A DNA stretch of 40,980 bases, taken from positions 1-40,980 of the forward strand of contig NZ_QAYC01000023.1 of the NCBI RefSeq assembly GCF_003053725.1, read 5' to 3'. Of this stretch, positions 26,298 to 36,569 are shown piece by piece (the stretch's first letter is position 1; the number at the start of each line of letters is the position of its first letter). The translations under genes and the position numbers were made by a program. This stretch comes from Rhodovulum kholense (GTDB lineage: Bacteria > Pseudomonadota > Alphaproteobacteria > Rhodobacterales > Rhodobacteraceae). The notes under the pieces were generated by a model that saw only the letters and a list, made by a program, of their open reading frames with translations, searched no databases and had not been told where the DNA came from.

Positions 26298-26320
26298 GGC
26301 GGGGCTTGTAAAGCCCCGCC
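26298..26320 (-). other. dppA-dppB intercistronic hairpin
   Basis: GGCGGGGCTT, loop GTA, AAGCCCCGCC: a perfect 10-bp stem starting 13 bases past the dppA stop. It has no U tract. Hairpins at this place in binding-protein ABC operons usually protect the upstream mRNA from 3' exonucleases or attenuate transcription, giving an excess of binding protein. Confidence 0.8.
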
Positions 26321-26333
26321 GCCCATTTCTTGA

Positions 26334-27929
26334 TCACTTGTCGAGGCTGACCTCGGTGAAAATGTGCAGCCCGAGCGGGTGGACCTTGTAGCCCTGCACC
26401 TCGTCGCGCATCGGCATGAACACCTTCGAATGGGCGATCGTGGCCCAGGGGGCCTGCTCCTTGAAGATGACCTGGGCCTCTTCGTAAAGCTTGGCGCGGT
26501 CGGCCTGGGTCGGCAGGGTCTTGGCCTTCTGGATCAGGTCCTCGAAGGGCTGATAGCACCATTGCGACCGGTTCGCCCCGCCGACGCCGTCACAGCTGAG
26601 CAGGGTGGCCAGGAAGTTGTCCGGGTCGCCGTTGTCGCCGGTCCAGCCCAAGAGCACCGCACCGTCGCGGTCCACGTCCTTCGAGCGGTCGAGATATTCG
26701 CCCCACTCATACGAGACGATCTCGGCCTTGACCCCGACCTTCTCGAAATCGGCCTGCAGCAATTCGGCCATGCGCCGGGCGTTGGGGTTGTAGGGCCGCT
26801 GCACCGGCATCGCCCAGATCTTCATCGACAGATCGGTGACGCCTTCCGCTTCCAGCATCGCCTTGGCGGCCTCGGGATCGTAGGGATCGTCCTCGACCGC
26901 GTCGTTATAGCTCCACATGGTCGGCGGGATCGGGTTCTTGGCGATCTCGCCCGAGCCCTGGAACACCACGTCGATGATGGCCTGCTTGTCCATCGCCATG
27001 TTCAGCGCCTTGCGGACCTTCGGATTGTCGAAGGGCGGCTGCTGGGTGTTGTAGGCCATGTAGCCCACGTTCAGGCCTTCCTGCTCCTGCACGGTGATGC
27101 CGTCCTCGGACTTCATCTCCTCGATATCGGCCGGGTTCGGGAAGGGCATCACATGGCATTCGCCCGCCTTCAGCTTCTGGTAGCGGACCGAGGCGTCGGG
27201 GGTGATCGCGAAGATCAGGTTGTCGAGCTTCGGCAGCCCCTCGCGGTAGAAGCCCTCATGCTTGCGGTACCGGATCACCGCGTCCTTCTGGTAGGCGACG
27301 AAAGCGAAGGGACCCGCGCCCAGCGGCTGCTGGTTCAGCATGTCGGGCCTGCCCGCGTCCAGCAGCTGATCGGCATATTCCTTGGACATGATCGAGGCGA
27401 AATCCATCGCCAGGTTGGCAATGAAGGGGGCCTCGGGCCGTGTCAGATGGAAGGTGACGGTCAGGTCGTCGACCTTCTCGATGCTCTCGATCAGCTCGGG
27501 CATCGACATCGCGTTGAAATATTCGAAGGTGCCGCCCGAGGCGTTGTGGAAGGGGTTCTCGGGGTCGAGCTGGCGCATGAAGCTGAAGATCACGTCATCG
27601 GCGGTCATGTCGCGCGTCGGCGTGAAGAAATCGGTGGTCTGGAACTTGATGCCGGGCCGCAGATGGAAGGTGTAGGTCTTGCCGTCCTCGGAGATGTCGT
27701 AGCTTTCGGCAAGCCCCGGGACCACTTCGGTGGTGCCGGTCTTGAACTCGACGAGGCGGGCATAGACGGCCTGTCCGGCGGCGTCGAAGGTCGTGCCCGA
27801 GGTATAGAGCGCCGGGTCGAACCCTTCGGGCGAGCCCTCCGAGCAATAGACCAGCGTCTGTTGCGCGGCGGCGGCCGTGGCCATGGTCAGCGCAAGCGCC
27901 GAAGTTGTCAGAAACGTGTGTAGGGTCAT
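26334..27929 (-). CDS. dppA: periplasmic peptide-binding protein, DppA type (SBP family 5)
   Basis: A 531-aa solute-binding protein with a Sec signal peptide (LTTSALALTMATAAAAQQ). Family signatures: TLVYCSEGSPEGFDPALYTS, LAESYDISEDGKTYTFHLRP, DVIFSFMRQLDPENPFHNAS and MAYNTQQPPFDNPKVRKALN. Length and the WTGDNGDPDNFLATL segment fit DppA dipeptide/haem-type binders, but substrate cannot be read from sequence. AAAGG lies six bases before the ATG at 27929. First gene of the five-gene dpp operon; the promoter must lie within 27930-28105 after the preceding terminator. Confidence 0.93.
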   Translation of the reverse strand: MTLHTFLTTSALALTMATAAAAQQTLVYCSEGSPEGFDPALYTSGTTFDAAGQAVYARLVEFKTGTTEVVPGLAESYDISEDGKTYTFHLRPGIKFQTTDFFTPTRDMTADDVIFSFMRQLDPENPFHNASGGTFEYFNAMSMPELIESIEKVDDLTVTFHLTRPEAPFIANLAMDFASIMSKEYADQLLDAGRPDMLNQQPLGAGPFAFVAYQKDAVIRYRKHEGFYREGLPKLDNLIFAITPDASVRYQKLKAGECHVMPFPNPADIEEMKSEDGITVQEQEGLNVGYMAYNTQQPPFDNPKVRKALNMAMDKQAIIDVVFQGSGEIAKNPIPPTMWSYNDAVEDDPYDPEAAKAMLEAEGVTDLSMKIWAMPVQRPYNPNARRMAELLQADFEKVGVKAEIVSYEWGEYLDRSKDVDRDGAVLLGWTGDNGDPDNFLATLLSCDGVGGANRSQWCYQPFEDLIQKAKTLPTQADRAKLYEEAQVIFKEQAPWATIAHSKVFMPMRDEVQGYKVHPLGLHIFTEVSLDK

Positions 27930-28105
27930 TTTGTACCTTTCATGGGATCCCGGCACCCTGTCCCATCGGTCATGCCGGTGATCTGTGCGTTGTCGAAGGC
28001 CCGGACAGCAAATCCGGTTGCGGCCGGGCGGTCAACGGCAACTTGCCGGGCCGGACGCGAAGGCAGGCCCCATTGCCCGCCGGTTGGCAAAGGTCCAGTG
28101 AAAAC

Positions 28106-28127
28106 GGCGGGGCGACAGCGCCCCGCC
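28106..28127 (-). terminator. intrinsic terminator of the decarboxylase operon
   Basis: GGCGGGGCG, loop ACAG, CGCCCCGCC: a perfect 9-bp stem. On the minus strand it is followed by GTTTTC and lies about 20 bases past the stop of the beta-subunit gene, a good Rho-independent terminator. Confidence 0.85.
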
Positions 28128-28147
28128 TGCGACAAGAGGCCTCTGCT

Positions 28148-29296
28148 TCAACCGGCGTACTGGGCGATGAAATAGCCCGCGACCACCGCCGTCCCGATCA
28201 CGCCCGCCACGTTCGGGCCCATGGCATGCATCAGCAGGTAGTTCCCCGGATCGGCGCGCTGGCCCTCGATCTGGCTGACGCGGGCGGCCATCGGCACCGC
28301 CGAGACCCCGGCCGACCCGATCAGCGGGTTGATCTTGGTGCGACTGACCAGGTTCATCGCCTTGGCCATCAGCACACCCGCGGCGGTGGCGATCCCGAAG
28401 GCGATCACCCCGAGCCCGAGGATCTTCAGCGTGTCGGCATTGAGGAACCGCTCGCCCGTCATGGTTATCCCGACCGAGGTGCCCAGCAGGATCGTCACGA
28501 CGTTGATCACCTCGTTCTGTGCGGCCTTGGCCAGCCGCTCGGTCACGAGGCTTTCGCGCAGCACATTGCCCAGCATCAGCATCCCGATCAGCGCCGAGGC
28601 CGCGGGCACCAAGAGGATCACCACGACCGTCACCAGCCCCGCGAAGATCAGCTTTTCCAGCCGCGAGACCGGGCGCAGCGACTGCATCCGGATCCTGCGT
28701 TCGGCCTCGGTCGTCAGCGCGCGCATGATCGGCGGCTGGATCAGCGGCACCAGTGCCATGTAGCTGTAGGCCGCGACGGCGATGGGCGCCAGCAGATGCG
28801 GCGCCATCTTGTTGGCCAGAAAGATCGAGGTCGGCCCGTCGGCGCCGCCGATGATGCCGATGGCGCCGGCCTCCATCGGCGTGAAGCCGATCAGCGTGGC
28901 GCCAAGGAAGGTCGCGAAGACCCCGAATTGCGCCGCCCCGCCCAGAAGCAGGGTGCGCGGATTGGCGATCAGCGGCCCGAAATCGGTCAGCGCACCCACG
29001 CCCAGAAAGATCAGGGGCGGAAACAGTTCCAGATCGACGCCGAGCGAGATGTAATGGAACAGCCCCCCCGCCACGCCGTCGGCGGGCGGGTTCACCAGCC
29101 CCTCGGTCGGCAGGTTGGCCAGCAGCGCGCCGAAGGCGATGGGCACCAGCAGAAGCGGTTCGAACTTGCGGAAGATGGCGAGGTAGAACAGCCCCGCCAC
29201 GATCAGCCACATCGCCGCCATCTGCCAGGTGACATCGGGCAGGGCGGTCATGTCGAAAAGGCGTTCGAGCCGGGCGCTCAGCGGTTCGGGCTGCAT
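28148..29296 (-). CDS. mmdB: Na+-translocating decarboxylase beta subunit (OadB/MmdB)
   Basis: A 382-aa, multi-helix membrane protein that decarboxylates carboxybiotin and pumps Na+ out. Recognisable regions: [55 protein letters not shown] (the conserved Asp/Gly region of the ion site), and ending [20 protein letters not shown] with [20 protein letters not shown]. Length is normal for the family. Last of four genes (alpha, delta, biotin carrier, beta), followed by the intrinsic terminator. Confidence 0.94.
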   Translation of the reverse strand: MQPEPLSARLERLFDMTALPDVTWQMAAMWLIVAGLFYLAIFRKFEPLLLVPIAFGALLANLPTEGLVNPPADGVAGGLFHYISLGVDLELFPPLIFLGVGALTDFGPLIANPRTLLLGGAAQFGVFATFLGATLIGFTPMEAGAIGIIGGADGPTSIFLANKMAPHLLAPIAVAAYSYMALVPLIQPPIMRALTTEAERRIRMQSLRPVSRLEKLIFAGLVTVVVILLVPAASALIGMLMLGNVLRESLVTERLAKAAQNEVINVVTILLGTSVGITMTGERFLNADTLKILGLGVIAFGIATAAGVLMAKAMNLVSRTKINPLIGSAGVSAVPMAARVSQIEGQRADPGNYLLMHAMGPNVAGVIGTAVVAGYFIAQYAG

Positions 29297-29309
29297 CGGA
29301 CGCGCCTCC

Positions 29310-29699
29310 TCAGGACAGGACCAGAAGGACCTGCCCCTCGGTCACGGTCGCGCCGGGGGCCACGTGAAGCGCGCTGACGGTCCCGGCCTGGGGCGCGCGG
29401 ATATCGGTGTTCATCTTCATCGCCTCGAGCACCAGCAGCGGATCGCCCGCGGCGACGTTTTGGCCGACGGCGACCGCGACGCTGACCGTGGTGCCCGCAA
29501 GCGGGCTCAGCACCGCGCCGGGCTCGGCGGGGGCTGCCGGGGCGGCCGCGGCGACGGCCGGGGCGGTCGCGCGCGGGGCGGCTGCGGGGGCCGTGGCCGG
29601 ACGGGCAGGGGCCGCCGGGGTCTCGGGCGCGCCGGTTTCGATCTCTTCCACCGTCACGTCATAGGCGGTGCCGTCCACGGTGATCCGCAGGCGCTTCAT
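29310..29699 (-). CDS. mmdC: biotin carrier (gamma) subunit of the decarboxylase
   Basis: A 129-aa biotinyl protein: a short N-terminal association domain ([20 protein letters not shown]), an Ala/Pro-rich linker (about residues 25-62) and a C-terminal biotinyl domain with the acceptor Lys in [10 protein letters not shown]. It shuttles the carboxyl group from alpha to beta subunit. The start at 29699 overlaps the delta-subunit stop (ATGA). The beta-subunit gene follows 13 bases later. Confidence 0.93.
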   Translation of the reverse strand: MKRLRITVDGTAYDVTVEEIETGAPETPAAPARPATAPAAAPRATAPAVAAAAPAAPAEPGAVLSPLAGTTVSVAVAVGQNVAAGDPLLVLEAMKMNTDIRAPQAGTVSALHVAPGATVTEGQVLLVLS

Positions 29700-30082
29700 G
29701 GCTTCGGTCCTCTCATGATGTCCGGGGTCTCGCCGCCCAGCCGGGGCCGGGTCGGGCCCCATCCGGTGCGGATGCGATGGGCGGCGAAGGTCTCGATCCG
29801 GCCTTCAAGCGGCCAGCCGTCGACACGATGGGCGGGGGCGGCGACGCGGGTGATGCGATGGCCGGGCCCGAGCGTCTCGGCCACCGCCGCCGCGATGGCC
29901 GCGAGGTGATGGGGGGGCACGCCCGGCGCGATTGGCGGCTCTGGCGCCACGACGGGCCTCTCGGCCTTGCGCGCGGCCCGGATGAAGGCCCGGCCGATCA
30001 GCGCGCAGGCGCCCCAGAGGGCCGCAAGGACCAGCAGCACCACCGCAAAGCCGGTTCCGATCAGGGACAGGTTTTCCAGCAT
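29696..30082 (-). CDS. mmdD: delta subunit (OadG-like) of the Na+ decarboxylase
   Basis: A 128-aa protein with one N-terminal transmembrane helix (LSLIGTGFAVVLLVLAALWG) and a soluble tail with HHLAAIAAAVAETLGPGHRI, the OadG-type interaction region that anchors the carboxyltransferase to the membrane. The start at 30082 lies 8 bases past the alpha-subunit stop; the longer frame upstream to 30595 is antisense-free overlap with the alpha gene and was excluded. This subunit is the most diverged and the main sign, with OadB, that the complex is a membrane decarboxylase. Confidence 0.85.
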   Translation of the reverse strand: MLENLSLIGTGFAVVLLVLAALWGACALIGRAFIRAARKAERPVVAPEPPIAPGVPPHHLAAIAAAVAETLGPGHRITRVAAPAHRVDGWPLEGRIETFAAHRIRTGWGPTRPRLGGETPDIMRGPKP

Positions 30083-30090
30083 GATCGGAC

Positions 30091-31644
30091 CTAAAGCGGG
30101 ATGTTGCCGTGTTTCTTCGGCGGGCGCGTCTCGCGTTTCGACAGAAGCCCGCGCAGGGTCAGCGCGATGGCGCTGCGGGTCTGGCGGGGCTGGACGATGT
30201 CCGACACGAAGAGCCGCCCGGCCGACAGATAGGGCGAGGCGAATTCGGCGCGGTATTCGGCGGCAAGCTCGCGGGCGCGCGCGGCGCGGTCCTCGGCCTC
30301 GGCCAGATCCTTGCGGTAGAGGATGTTCACCGCGCCCTCGGCCCCCATCACCGCGATCTCGGCGGTGGGCCAGGCGATCACCCGGTCCGCGCCCATGTCC
30401 TGGCTGCACATCGCCAGATAGGCGCCGCCATAGGCCTTGCGCATGATGACGGTGATCTTCGGCACCGTCGCCGAGGCATAGGCGAACAGCATCTTGGCGC
30501 CATGCCGGATGATGCCGCGCCGTTCCTCGGCCACGCCCGGCAGAAAGCCCGGCACGTCGACCAGCGTCACCAGCGGGATGTTGAAGACGTTGCAAAGCCG
30601 CACGAAGCGCGCGCCCTTGTCCGAGGCGTCGATGTCAAGCGCGCCCGCCTTGACCATCGGCTGGTTGGCGACGAAGCCCGTCACCACGCCGCCGATCCGG
30701 CCGAAGCCCACCACGATATTGGCGGCAAAGCCTGCCATCACCTCGAGGAAATCGCCCTCGTCGGCGAGCCGGGCGATCACCTCGCGCACGTCATAGGCCG
30801 ATTTCGGGTCTTCGGGGATCAGCGCGTCAAGCTCGGGGTCGTCCTCGACCGTCAGGTCGGGCTCGATCCGGTGCGGCGGGTCCATCATGTTGTTGGAGGG
30901 CAGGAAGGACAAGAGCCGGTGGACCAGCGCGACCGCATGGGCGTCGTCCTCGGCGATGAAGTGGATGTTGCCCGCGACCGAGGCATGGGCCTCGGCCGAG
31001 CCGATCTCGTCCATCGTCGTGGCCTGTCCGGTGACCGCGCGGATCACCTCGGGGCCGCAGATGAACATCTGGGCATGTTCGCGGGTCATGATCACGAAAT
31101 CGGTCAGGGCGGGGCTGTAGGCCGCGCCGCCCGCGCAGGGCCCGGCAATGACCGAGATCTGCGGCACCACGCCCGACAGCTGCACGTTGCGGTAGAAGAC
31201 CTGGCCATAGGCCGAGAGCGCGCCGACGCCTTCCTGGATCCGCGCGCCGCCGGAATCGTTGAAGCCCACGACCGGCACGCCCGCTTTCAGCGCATGGTCC
31301 AGAACGAGGCAGATCTTGCGCGAATGCATCTCGCCCAGCGTGCCGCCGACGACGCCGAAATCCTGGCTGAAGGCCGCGACCGGGCGGCCGTCGACGAAGC
31401 CCGTACCGGTGATGACGCCATCGGCCGGGATCGACTTCTTCTCCATCCCGAAATGGCGGGTGGCGTGCTGGGCGTGCAGCCCGGTTTCCTGGAACGTCCC
31501 GGCCGAAAACAGCGTATCGATCCGTTCGCGCGCGGTCAGCCGTCCCTTGGCGTGGCGATCCTCGGCCTTGGCCGGGCCGCCGCCCTCAAGAGCGGCCGCG
31601 CGCCGCTTGTCCAGTTCATCCGCAAGGGATCGGGAAATCGCCAT
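30091..31644 (-). CDS. mmdA: carboxyltransferase alpha subunit (methylmalonyl-CoA decarboxylase type, MmdA/PccB-like)
   Basis: A 517-aa acyl-CoA carboxyltransferase of the crotonase fold that moves CO2 from an acyl-CoA, most likely (S)-methylmalonyl-CoA, to biotin. Motifs: FSQDFGVVGGTLGEMHSRKI, NDSGGARIQEGVGALSAYG, GPCAGGAAYSPALTDF, VDVPGFLPGVAEERRGIIRH and RKAYGGAYLAMCSQDMGAD. The start at 31644 follows GGAAGGG. No biotin carboxylase is encoded nearby, and OadG, carrier and OadB subunits follow, so it works as a decarboxylase here rather than as propionyl-CoA carboxylase. The exact acyl-CoA is inferred. Confidence 0.88.
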   Translation of the reverse strand: MAISRSLADELDKRRAAALEGGGPAKAEDRHAKGRLTARERIDTLFSAGTFQETGLHAQHATRHFGMEKKSIPADGVITGTGFVDGRPVAAFSQDFGVVGGTLGEMHSRKICLVLDHALKAGVPVVGFNDSGGARIQEGVGALSAYGQVFYRNVQLSGVVPQISVIAGPCAGGAAYSPALTDFVIMTREHAQMFICGPEVIRAVTGQATTMDEIGSAEAHASVAGNIHFIAEDDAHAVALVHRLLSFLPSNNMMDPPHRIEPDLTVEDDPELDALIPEDPKSAYDVREVIARLADEGDFLEVMAGFAANIVVGFGRIGGVVTGFVANQPMVKAGALDIDASDKGARFVRLCNVFNIPLVTLVDVPGFLPGVAEERRGIIRHGAKMLFAYASATVPKITVIMRKAYGGAYLAMCSQDMGADRVIAWPTAEIAVMGAEGAVNILYRKDLAEAEDRAARARELAAEYRAEFASPYLSAGRLFVSDIVQPRQTRSAIALTLRGLLSKRETRPPKKHGNIPL

Positions 31645-31924
31645 GGCACCCTTCCGCTTCGGGGCCGTGCCGGGGACCGGCGCGGCCTGTTTCAGGACCG
31701 CGGCCCGGCCCTCCTGCCGGGTATACCGGAAGGTCTTCCGGCACGCCACAGGCGACCGGACGGAAGGCGGGCGCGGGGCGGGCGGCGTAGAGTCGCCCCC
31801 GAACCCCCGGATAAAAGCCCAAAATCGGGGCAGATGCCCCCGCATTGGGCGCCGACCCCCGCTTTGGCGGCGGGATTTCGCCCCGGCGGTTGAAGAATGG
31901 CCGAGCGTCCCTAGGGTTTAGGAC
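31645..31924. promoter_or_regulatory. divergent promoter region between mmdA and glgB
   Basis: 280 bases between divergent genes must hold both promoters. A 14-base dyad GGGGCAGATGCCCC lies at 31827-31840, in an A/G-rich context on the glgB side. No -35/-10 pair is certain. Frames here are noise. Confidence 0.45.
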
Positions 31925-34135
31925 ATGCTTTCCGATATCCAATCCCGAACGGGGCCCGTCGCCCCGCAGGACGTCCTGCACCGGATCGCGTCGGGCACCC
32001 ATGGCGATCCGTTCGCCGTGCTGGGTCCGCATGCCGTTGCCGACGTCCGCCATGTCACCGCCCTGATGCCCGGGGCCGAAACCGTCGACGCGCTGGCCGA
32101 CCCGGGTGGCGTCCACCGGCTGTCCCCGGTGCCGGGCTGCGCAGGCCTTTTCTCGGGGCCGGTGCCGGGCGAGGGCGCCTACCGGTTGCGCGCCGCTGCC
32201 AAGGGCACGGTCTGGGAGACCGACGATCCCTACCGTTTCGGCCCGGTTCTGGGTGCGCTCGACGAGCATCTGATCGGGCGGGGCGACCATCACCGTTTGT
32301 GGGAGGCGCTCGGCGCCCATGCGATGACCCATGAGGGCGTCGCGGGCACCCATTTCGCGGTCTGGGCGCCCAATGCCCGCCGCGTCTCGGTGGTGGGGCC
32401 GTTCAACCAATGGGACGGGCGGCGCCATGTGATGCGGCGCCGCGGGGTCAGCGGTGTCTGGGAAATCTTCCTGCCGGGCATCGGGGAGAACGCCAGTTAC
32501 AAGTACGAAATCCTGGGGCCGGACGGGGCGCTGCAGCCGCTGAAGGCCGACCCCGTCGGCTTCGGGTCCGAACATCCGCCCGCCAATGCCTCGGTCGTGC
32601 ACGATCTGCGCGGCTATGGCTGGTCGGACGACGCCTGGATGCAGGACCGCGCGGGCCGCAATGCCCGGAGCGCCCCGATCTCGATCTACGAGGTGCATCT
32701 GGCCTCGTGGAAGCGCCGCGCCGACGGGCGGGCGATTTCCTATGTCGAGGCGGCCGAGGAACTGGTCGACTACGTCGCCGCGATGGGGTTCACCCATATC
32801 GAGCTGATGCCGGTCAGCGAATACCCGTTCGACGGGTCCTGGGGCTATCAGCCGGTCGGGCTTTATGCGCCCACGGTGCGCCACGGGCCGCCGCATGAAT
32901 TCCGCGATCTGGTCGATGCGGCGCACAGGAAGGGGCTGGGGGTGATCCTCGACTGGGTCGCCGCGCATTTCCCGGTCGATGCGCATGGGCTGGGCCAGTT
33001 CGACGGCACCGCGCTTTACGAATATGCCGACCCGCGCGAGGGCTTCCATCAGGACTGGAACACGCTGATCTACAATTTCGGCCGGACCGAGGTCGCGAAT
33101 TTCCTGACGGCGAACGCGCTGTACTGGCTGGAGGAATACCATATCGACGGGCTTCGGGCCGATGCGGTCGCCTCGATGCTGTATCGCGACTATTCGCGGA
33201 AAGATGGCGAATGGGTCCCGAACAAGGATGGCGGGCGCGAGAATTACGAGGCCATCGCGCTGTTGCAGCAGATGAACACGCTGGCCTATGGCACCCATCC
33301 CGGCACGCTGACCGCGGCCGAGGAAAGCACGGCCTATCCCGGCGTGACCCGGCCTGTCGATCAGGGGGGCCTGGGCTTTGGCTACAAATGGAACATGGGC
33401 TGGATGCACGACACGCTGGGCTACATGGCCGAAGACCCGGTGCATCGGCGCCATCACCACAACAAGATGACCTTCGGGCTGACCTACGCGTTTTCCGAGA
33501 ATTTCATCCTGCCGATCAGCCATGACGAGGTGGTCTACGGCAAGGGCTCGATGCTGACCAAGATGCCCGGCGACCGCGCGGCGCAATTCGCCAATTTGCG
33601 CGCCTTCTACGGGTTCATGTGGGCCCAGCCGGGCAAGAAGCTTCTGTTCATGGGGCAGGACTTCGCGCAGGAGGCCGAATGGGCCTATGCGGGCAGCCTC
33701 GACTGGGCGGCGCTGGACAGGCCGGAACATGCCGGGATGCAGCGGCTGGTGCGCGATCTGAACACGCTTTACCGGGGCACGCCCGCGCTGCATGCGCTGG
33801 ATTTCAGCCCCGAGGGGTTCCAGTGGATCGAGGCCGACGATGCCGACCGGTCGGTCTATGCCTGGCTCCGGCGCGGCGGGCCGGACGACCCGAACGCGGT
33901 CGTTGTCTGCAACTTCTCGCCGGTCGAGCAACCGGCCTACCGGCTGGGCCTGCCTGCGCCCGGACGCTGGCGCGAGGCGCTGAACACCGATGCCAGGATC
34001 TATGGCGGGCAGGGGCGCGGCAACATGGGCGGCGTCGCCGCCGAGGCCCGCCCCTGCCACGGTCAGGCAGCCTCGGCCCGGCTTTGCCTGCCGCCGCTTT
34101 CGACCGTCATCCTCGTGCATGAGCCCGGCGCATGA
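31925..34135 (+). CDS. glgB: 1,4-alpha-glucan branching enzyme GlgB
   Basis: A 736-aa GH13 enzyme that makes alpha-1,6 branches in glycogen. Domains: an N-terminal carbohydrate-binding module (GDPFAVLGPHAVADVRHV), a second CBM48 (HFAVWAPNARRVSVVGPFNQ), the GH13 catalytic barrel with DGSWGYQPVGLYAPT, LDWVAAHFP, HIDGLRADAVASMLYRDY (nucleophile Asp in RADAV), AEESTAYPGV (acid Glu) and PISHDEVVYG, and a C-terminal all-beta domain. Length is normal. The start at 31925 (MLSDIQSRTG) has a plausible AGGG upstream. No other glycogen genes are nearby; it is translationally coupled to the following gene (ATGA, 34132-34135). Confidence 0.96.
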   Translation: MLSDIQSRTGPVAPQDVLHRIASGTHGDPFAVLGPHAVADVRHVTALMPGAETVDALADPGGVHRLSPVPGCAGLFSGPVPGEGAYRLRAAAKGTVWETDDPYRFGPVLGALDEHLIGRGDHHRLWEALGAHAMTHEGVAGTHFAVWAPNARRVSVVGPFNQWDGRRHVMRRRGVSGVWEIFLPGIGENASYKYEILGPDGALQPLKADPVGFGSEHPPANASVVHDLRGYGWSDDAWMQDRAGRNARSAPISIYEVHLASWKRRADGRAISYVEAAEELVDYVAAMGFTHIELMPVSEYPFDGSWGYQPVGLYAPTVRHGPPHEFRDLVDAAHRKGLGVILDWVAAHFPVDAHGLGQFDGTALYEYADPREGFHQDWNTLIYNFGRTEVANFLTANALYWLEEYHIDGLRADAVASMLYRDYSRKDGEWVPNKDGGRENYEAIALLQQMNTLAYGTHPGTLTAAEESTAYPGVTRPVDQGGLGFGYKWNMGWMHDTLGYMAEDPVHRRHHHNKMTFGLTYAFSENFILPISHDEVVYGKGSMLTKMPGDRAAQFANLRAFYGFMWAQPGKKLLFMGQDFAQEAEWAYAGSLDWAALDRPEHAGMQRLVRDLNTLYRGTPALHALDFSPEGFQWIEADDADRSVYAWLRRGGPDDPNAVVVCNFSPVEQPAYRLGLPAPGRWREALNTDARIYGGQGRGNMGGVAAEARPCHGQAASARLCLPPLSTVILVHEPGA

Positions 34136-36569
34136 GGGACGATGCGACAGACCGCGACGGTGCGCCCGACAGCCCCTTCGATGGAAAGGACGACCACGTG
34201 GCCCTGAGGGACCGGATCGAATTCGACGAGGCCGCCGCCCGGGCGGAAGCCGAGGCCGCGACCCACGCGCTGACCACCGCCGAGACCGCCTTCGAGGCGC
34301 AATGCCGGATCGCCCGCAGGCTGGGCGGCCGGGTCGAGGACGGGCGCGCCTGTTTCGGCTTCTGGACGCCTGAATTGCAGGATGCGCGGGTGCCCTCGGG
34401 CGACATCTTCCTCGAGGTGCTGAGCCCGGTCGAGCCCCTGGACCTGACCCGCGCGCATCAGGATGTGCGCTTCGAGCGCGCCTGGGTGCCGGTCATTCGC
34501 GAGGATGCGCATTGCTTTACCGCCGTCACCGGCATGCGCGCGGGCACGCGCGAGGTTTTGGGCGATTTCTATGCGCTGGCCTGGCGCGATGCCGAGGGCG
34601 GCTGGCACCGCATTCTCGACCCGCTGGCGATGTCGCTGCCCTTCGGCGCGATGGCCCCGGCCGAGTTGTACGATGTCGAGGCGATGCTGGCGGCGCGGGG
34701 CGATGCCGAGTATTTCCGGGCCTTCGCGGGCGAGGCGCCGCACAAGTTCGGCCCGCCCGCGAACATCCTGCAGGTCCATGTGCCGACCGCGACGGCAGGG
34801 GGCACGCTGGCGAGCCTCACCCGCCATTACCACCGCTTGGCCGAACGCGTCGCGCGCGAGCTGCCGCTGGAACCCGCGGACAAGCTCTTCCTTGGCTATG
34901 ACGCCGTGCAGCTTTTGCCGGTGGAACCGACGACGGTGCATGAGGCGGGACCCGATTTCTGGCAGGAGGTCGGTGGTGACGAAGACGGCGTGACCGTTTC
35001 GCTGCTGCGCCCCGACACGACGAACTGGGGCTATGACATCGTCATTTCCGGCATGGCCACGGTCAATCCGGTGCTGCTGGAAACCGGCCGCCCCGACGAG
35101 CTGGTCGATTTCGCCGCCGAGCTGCACAACTTCCCCGGCACCCCGAAAAAGCTGATCCTCGATGTCGTCTTCGGCCATGCCGACAATCAGGGGCTGCTGG
35201 CGCTGAACAGCCATTTCTTCGCCGGGCCGAACATGTATGGCCAGAACCTCGATTATCCGAACCCGGCGGTGCGGGCGATCTTGCTGGAAATGCAGCGGCG
35301 CAAGGTGAATTTCGGCGCCGACGGGGTGCGGGTCGACGGGGCGCAGGACTTCAAGTGGTGGGATACCGCGACCCAGACCATGCGCCATGACGACGACTAT
35401 CTGCAATCCATGGCCGATCTGGTGCAGGAGGCCGCGGGCACCCGCTACCGGCCCTGGTTCATCTTCGAGGACGGGCGCCCCTGGCCCGAGGAAGACTGGG
35501 AACTGTCCTCGGATTACCGCGCGGTGATCGAGGCGCAGACCGATGACGACGTGTTCCAGTGGGGGCCCCTGACCTTCGCCCATAACACGCCCTTCCTCTA
35601 CACCTTCTGGATGTCGAAATACTGGCGCATCCGCGAGATCCTCGAGGTCGGCGCCAACTGGATTTCCGGCACCTCGAACCACGACACGCTGAGGCGCGGC
35701 ACCCAGGTCAGCCCCAAGCTGAACGTCAATACCCGGCTGGGCCGCACCCGGATGGAGATCCTCGACAAGGCCTATGACAACCCGGCGAACCATGTGCTGA
35801 CCTATGTCGCGTTGCCGGGCGTGCCGATGGATTTCCTCAATGCCATGGCGCGGGCCTCCTGGGGCTTCATCCGCAACCAGGACGACCGCTATGGCGTGAA
35901 GGTCGTGGCCGAAGAGGCGATCAGCCTGAAATGGCAGGTCGACGAATACAGCTATTCGGTGCCCGCCAATTTCCGCCGTCTGAAAGAGATGGGCTTCGAG
36001 ACCCGGGCCGATCTGGTGCGGTTCTTCGAATTCCTGCCCGCGCTGGTCGAGGTGACCGAATACGATCTGGACGAGATCGCCCGGCTGCTGAACAAGGCCG
36101 AGCCGCCGCTGGCCGGCCCCGAGGTCTATACCGTGGCCGCGCTCAAGCACATGGCGCGGGCCTGGATGGACGACATGCACGAATATTGCAACGTGTCGAA
36201 CTCGCTGCCGACGCTCGATGCCGATCAGGCGGCGTTCTGTCTGTCGCTGCGCGGGTTCCGCCGCAAGCGGCCCTGGCTGGCCGCGAATTACGGGCCGCGC
36301 GACCGGTTCGACTATCAGCGCCCGATTGCCGGGCGGACGCTCTTCACCGCGCTCCGGCACGGGCCGGAGGGCGAACAGATCTTCGCGGTCATGCATATGG
36401 AGGGCAAGCCCACGGCCGAGATCGACCCGCTGAGCCTGCCGGTGCCGGGGATCGAGGGCGGCGGCTGGGAGGTCGCGCTGCGCACCCCCTCGATCGGGGC
36501 CGATTATCTGGGCGGGCCGATCACGCTGACGGATTCCATGGCGCTTGTGTTCTCGCGCCGGGTGCCGGG

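Noticed and set aside
31616-36396. Long minus-strand frames opposite glgB and the GH13 gene (834 and 777 codons)
   Set aside because: Antisense shadows of two well-supported genes; composition is typical of mirrored codons.
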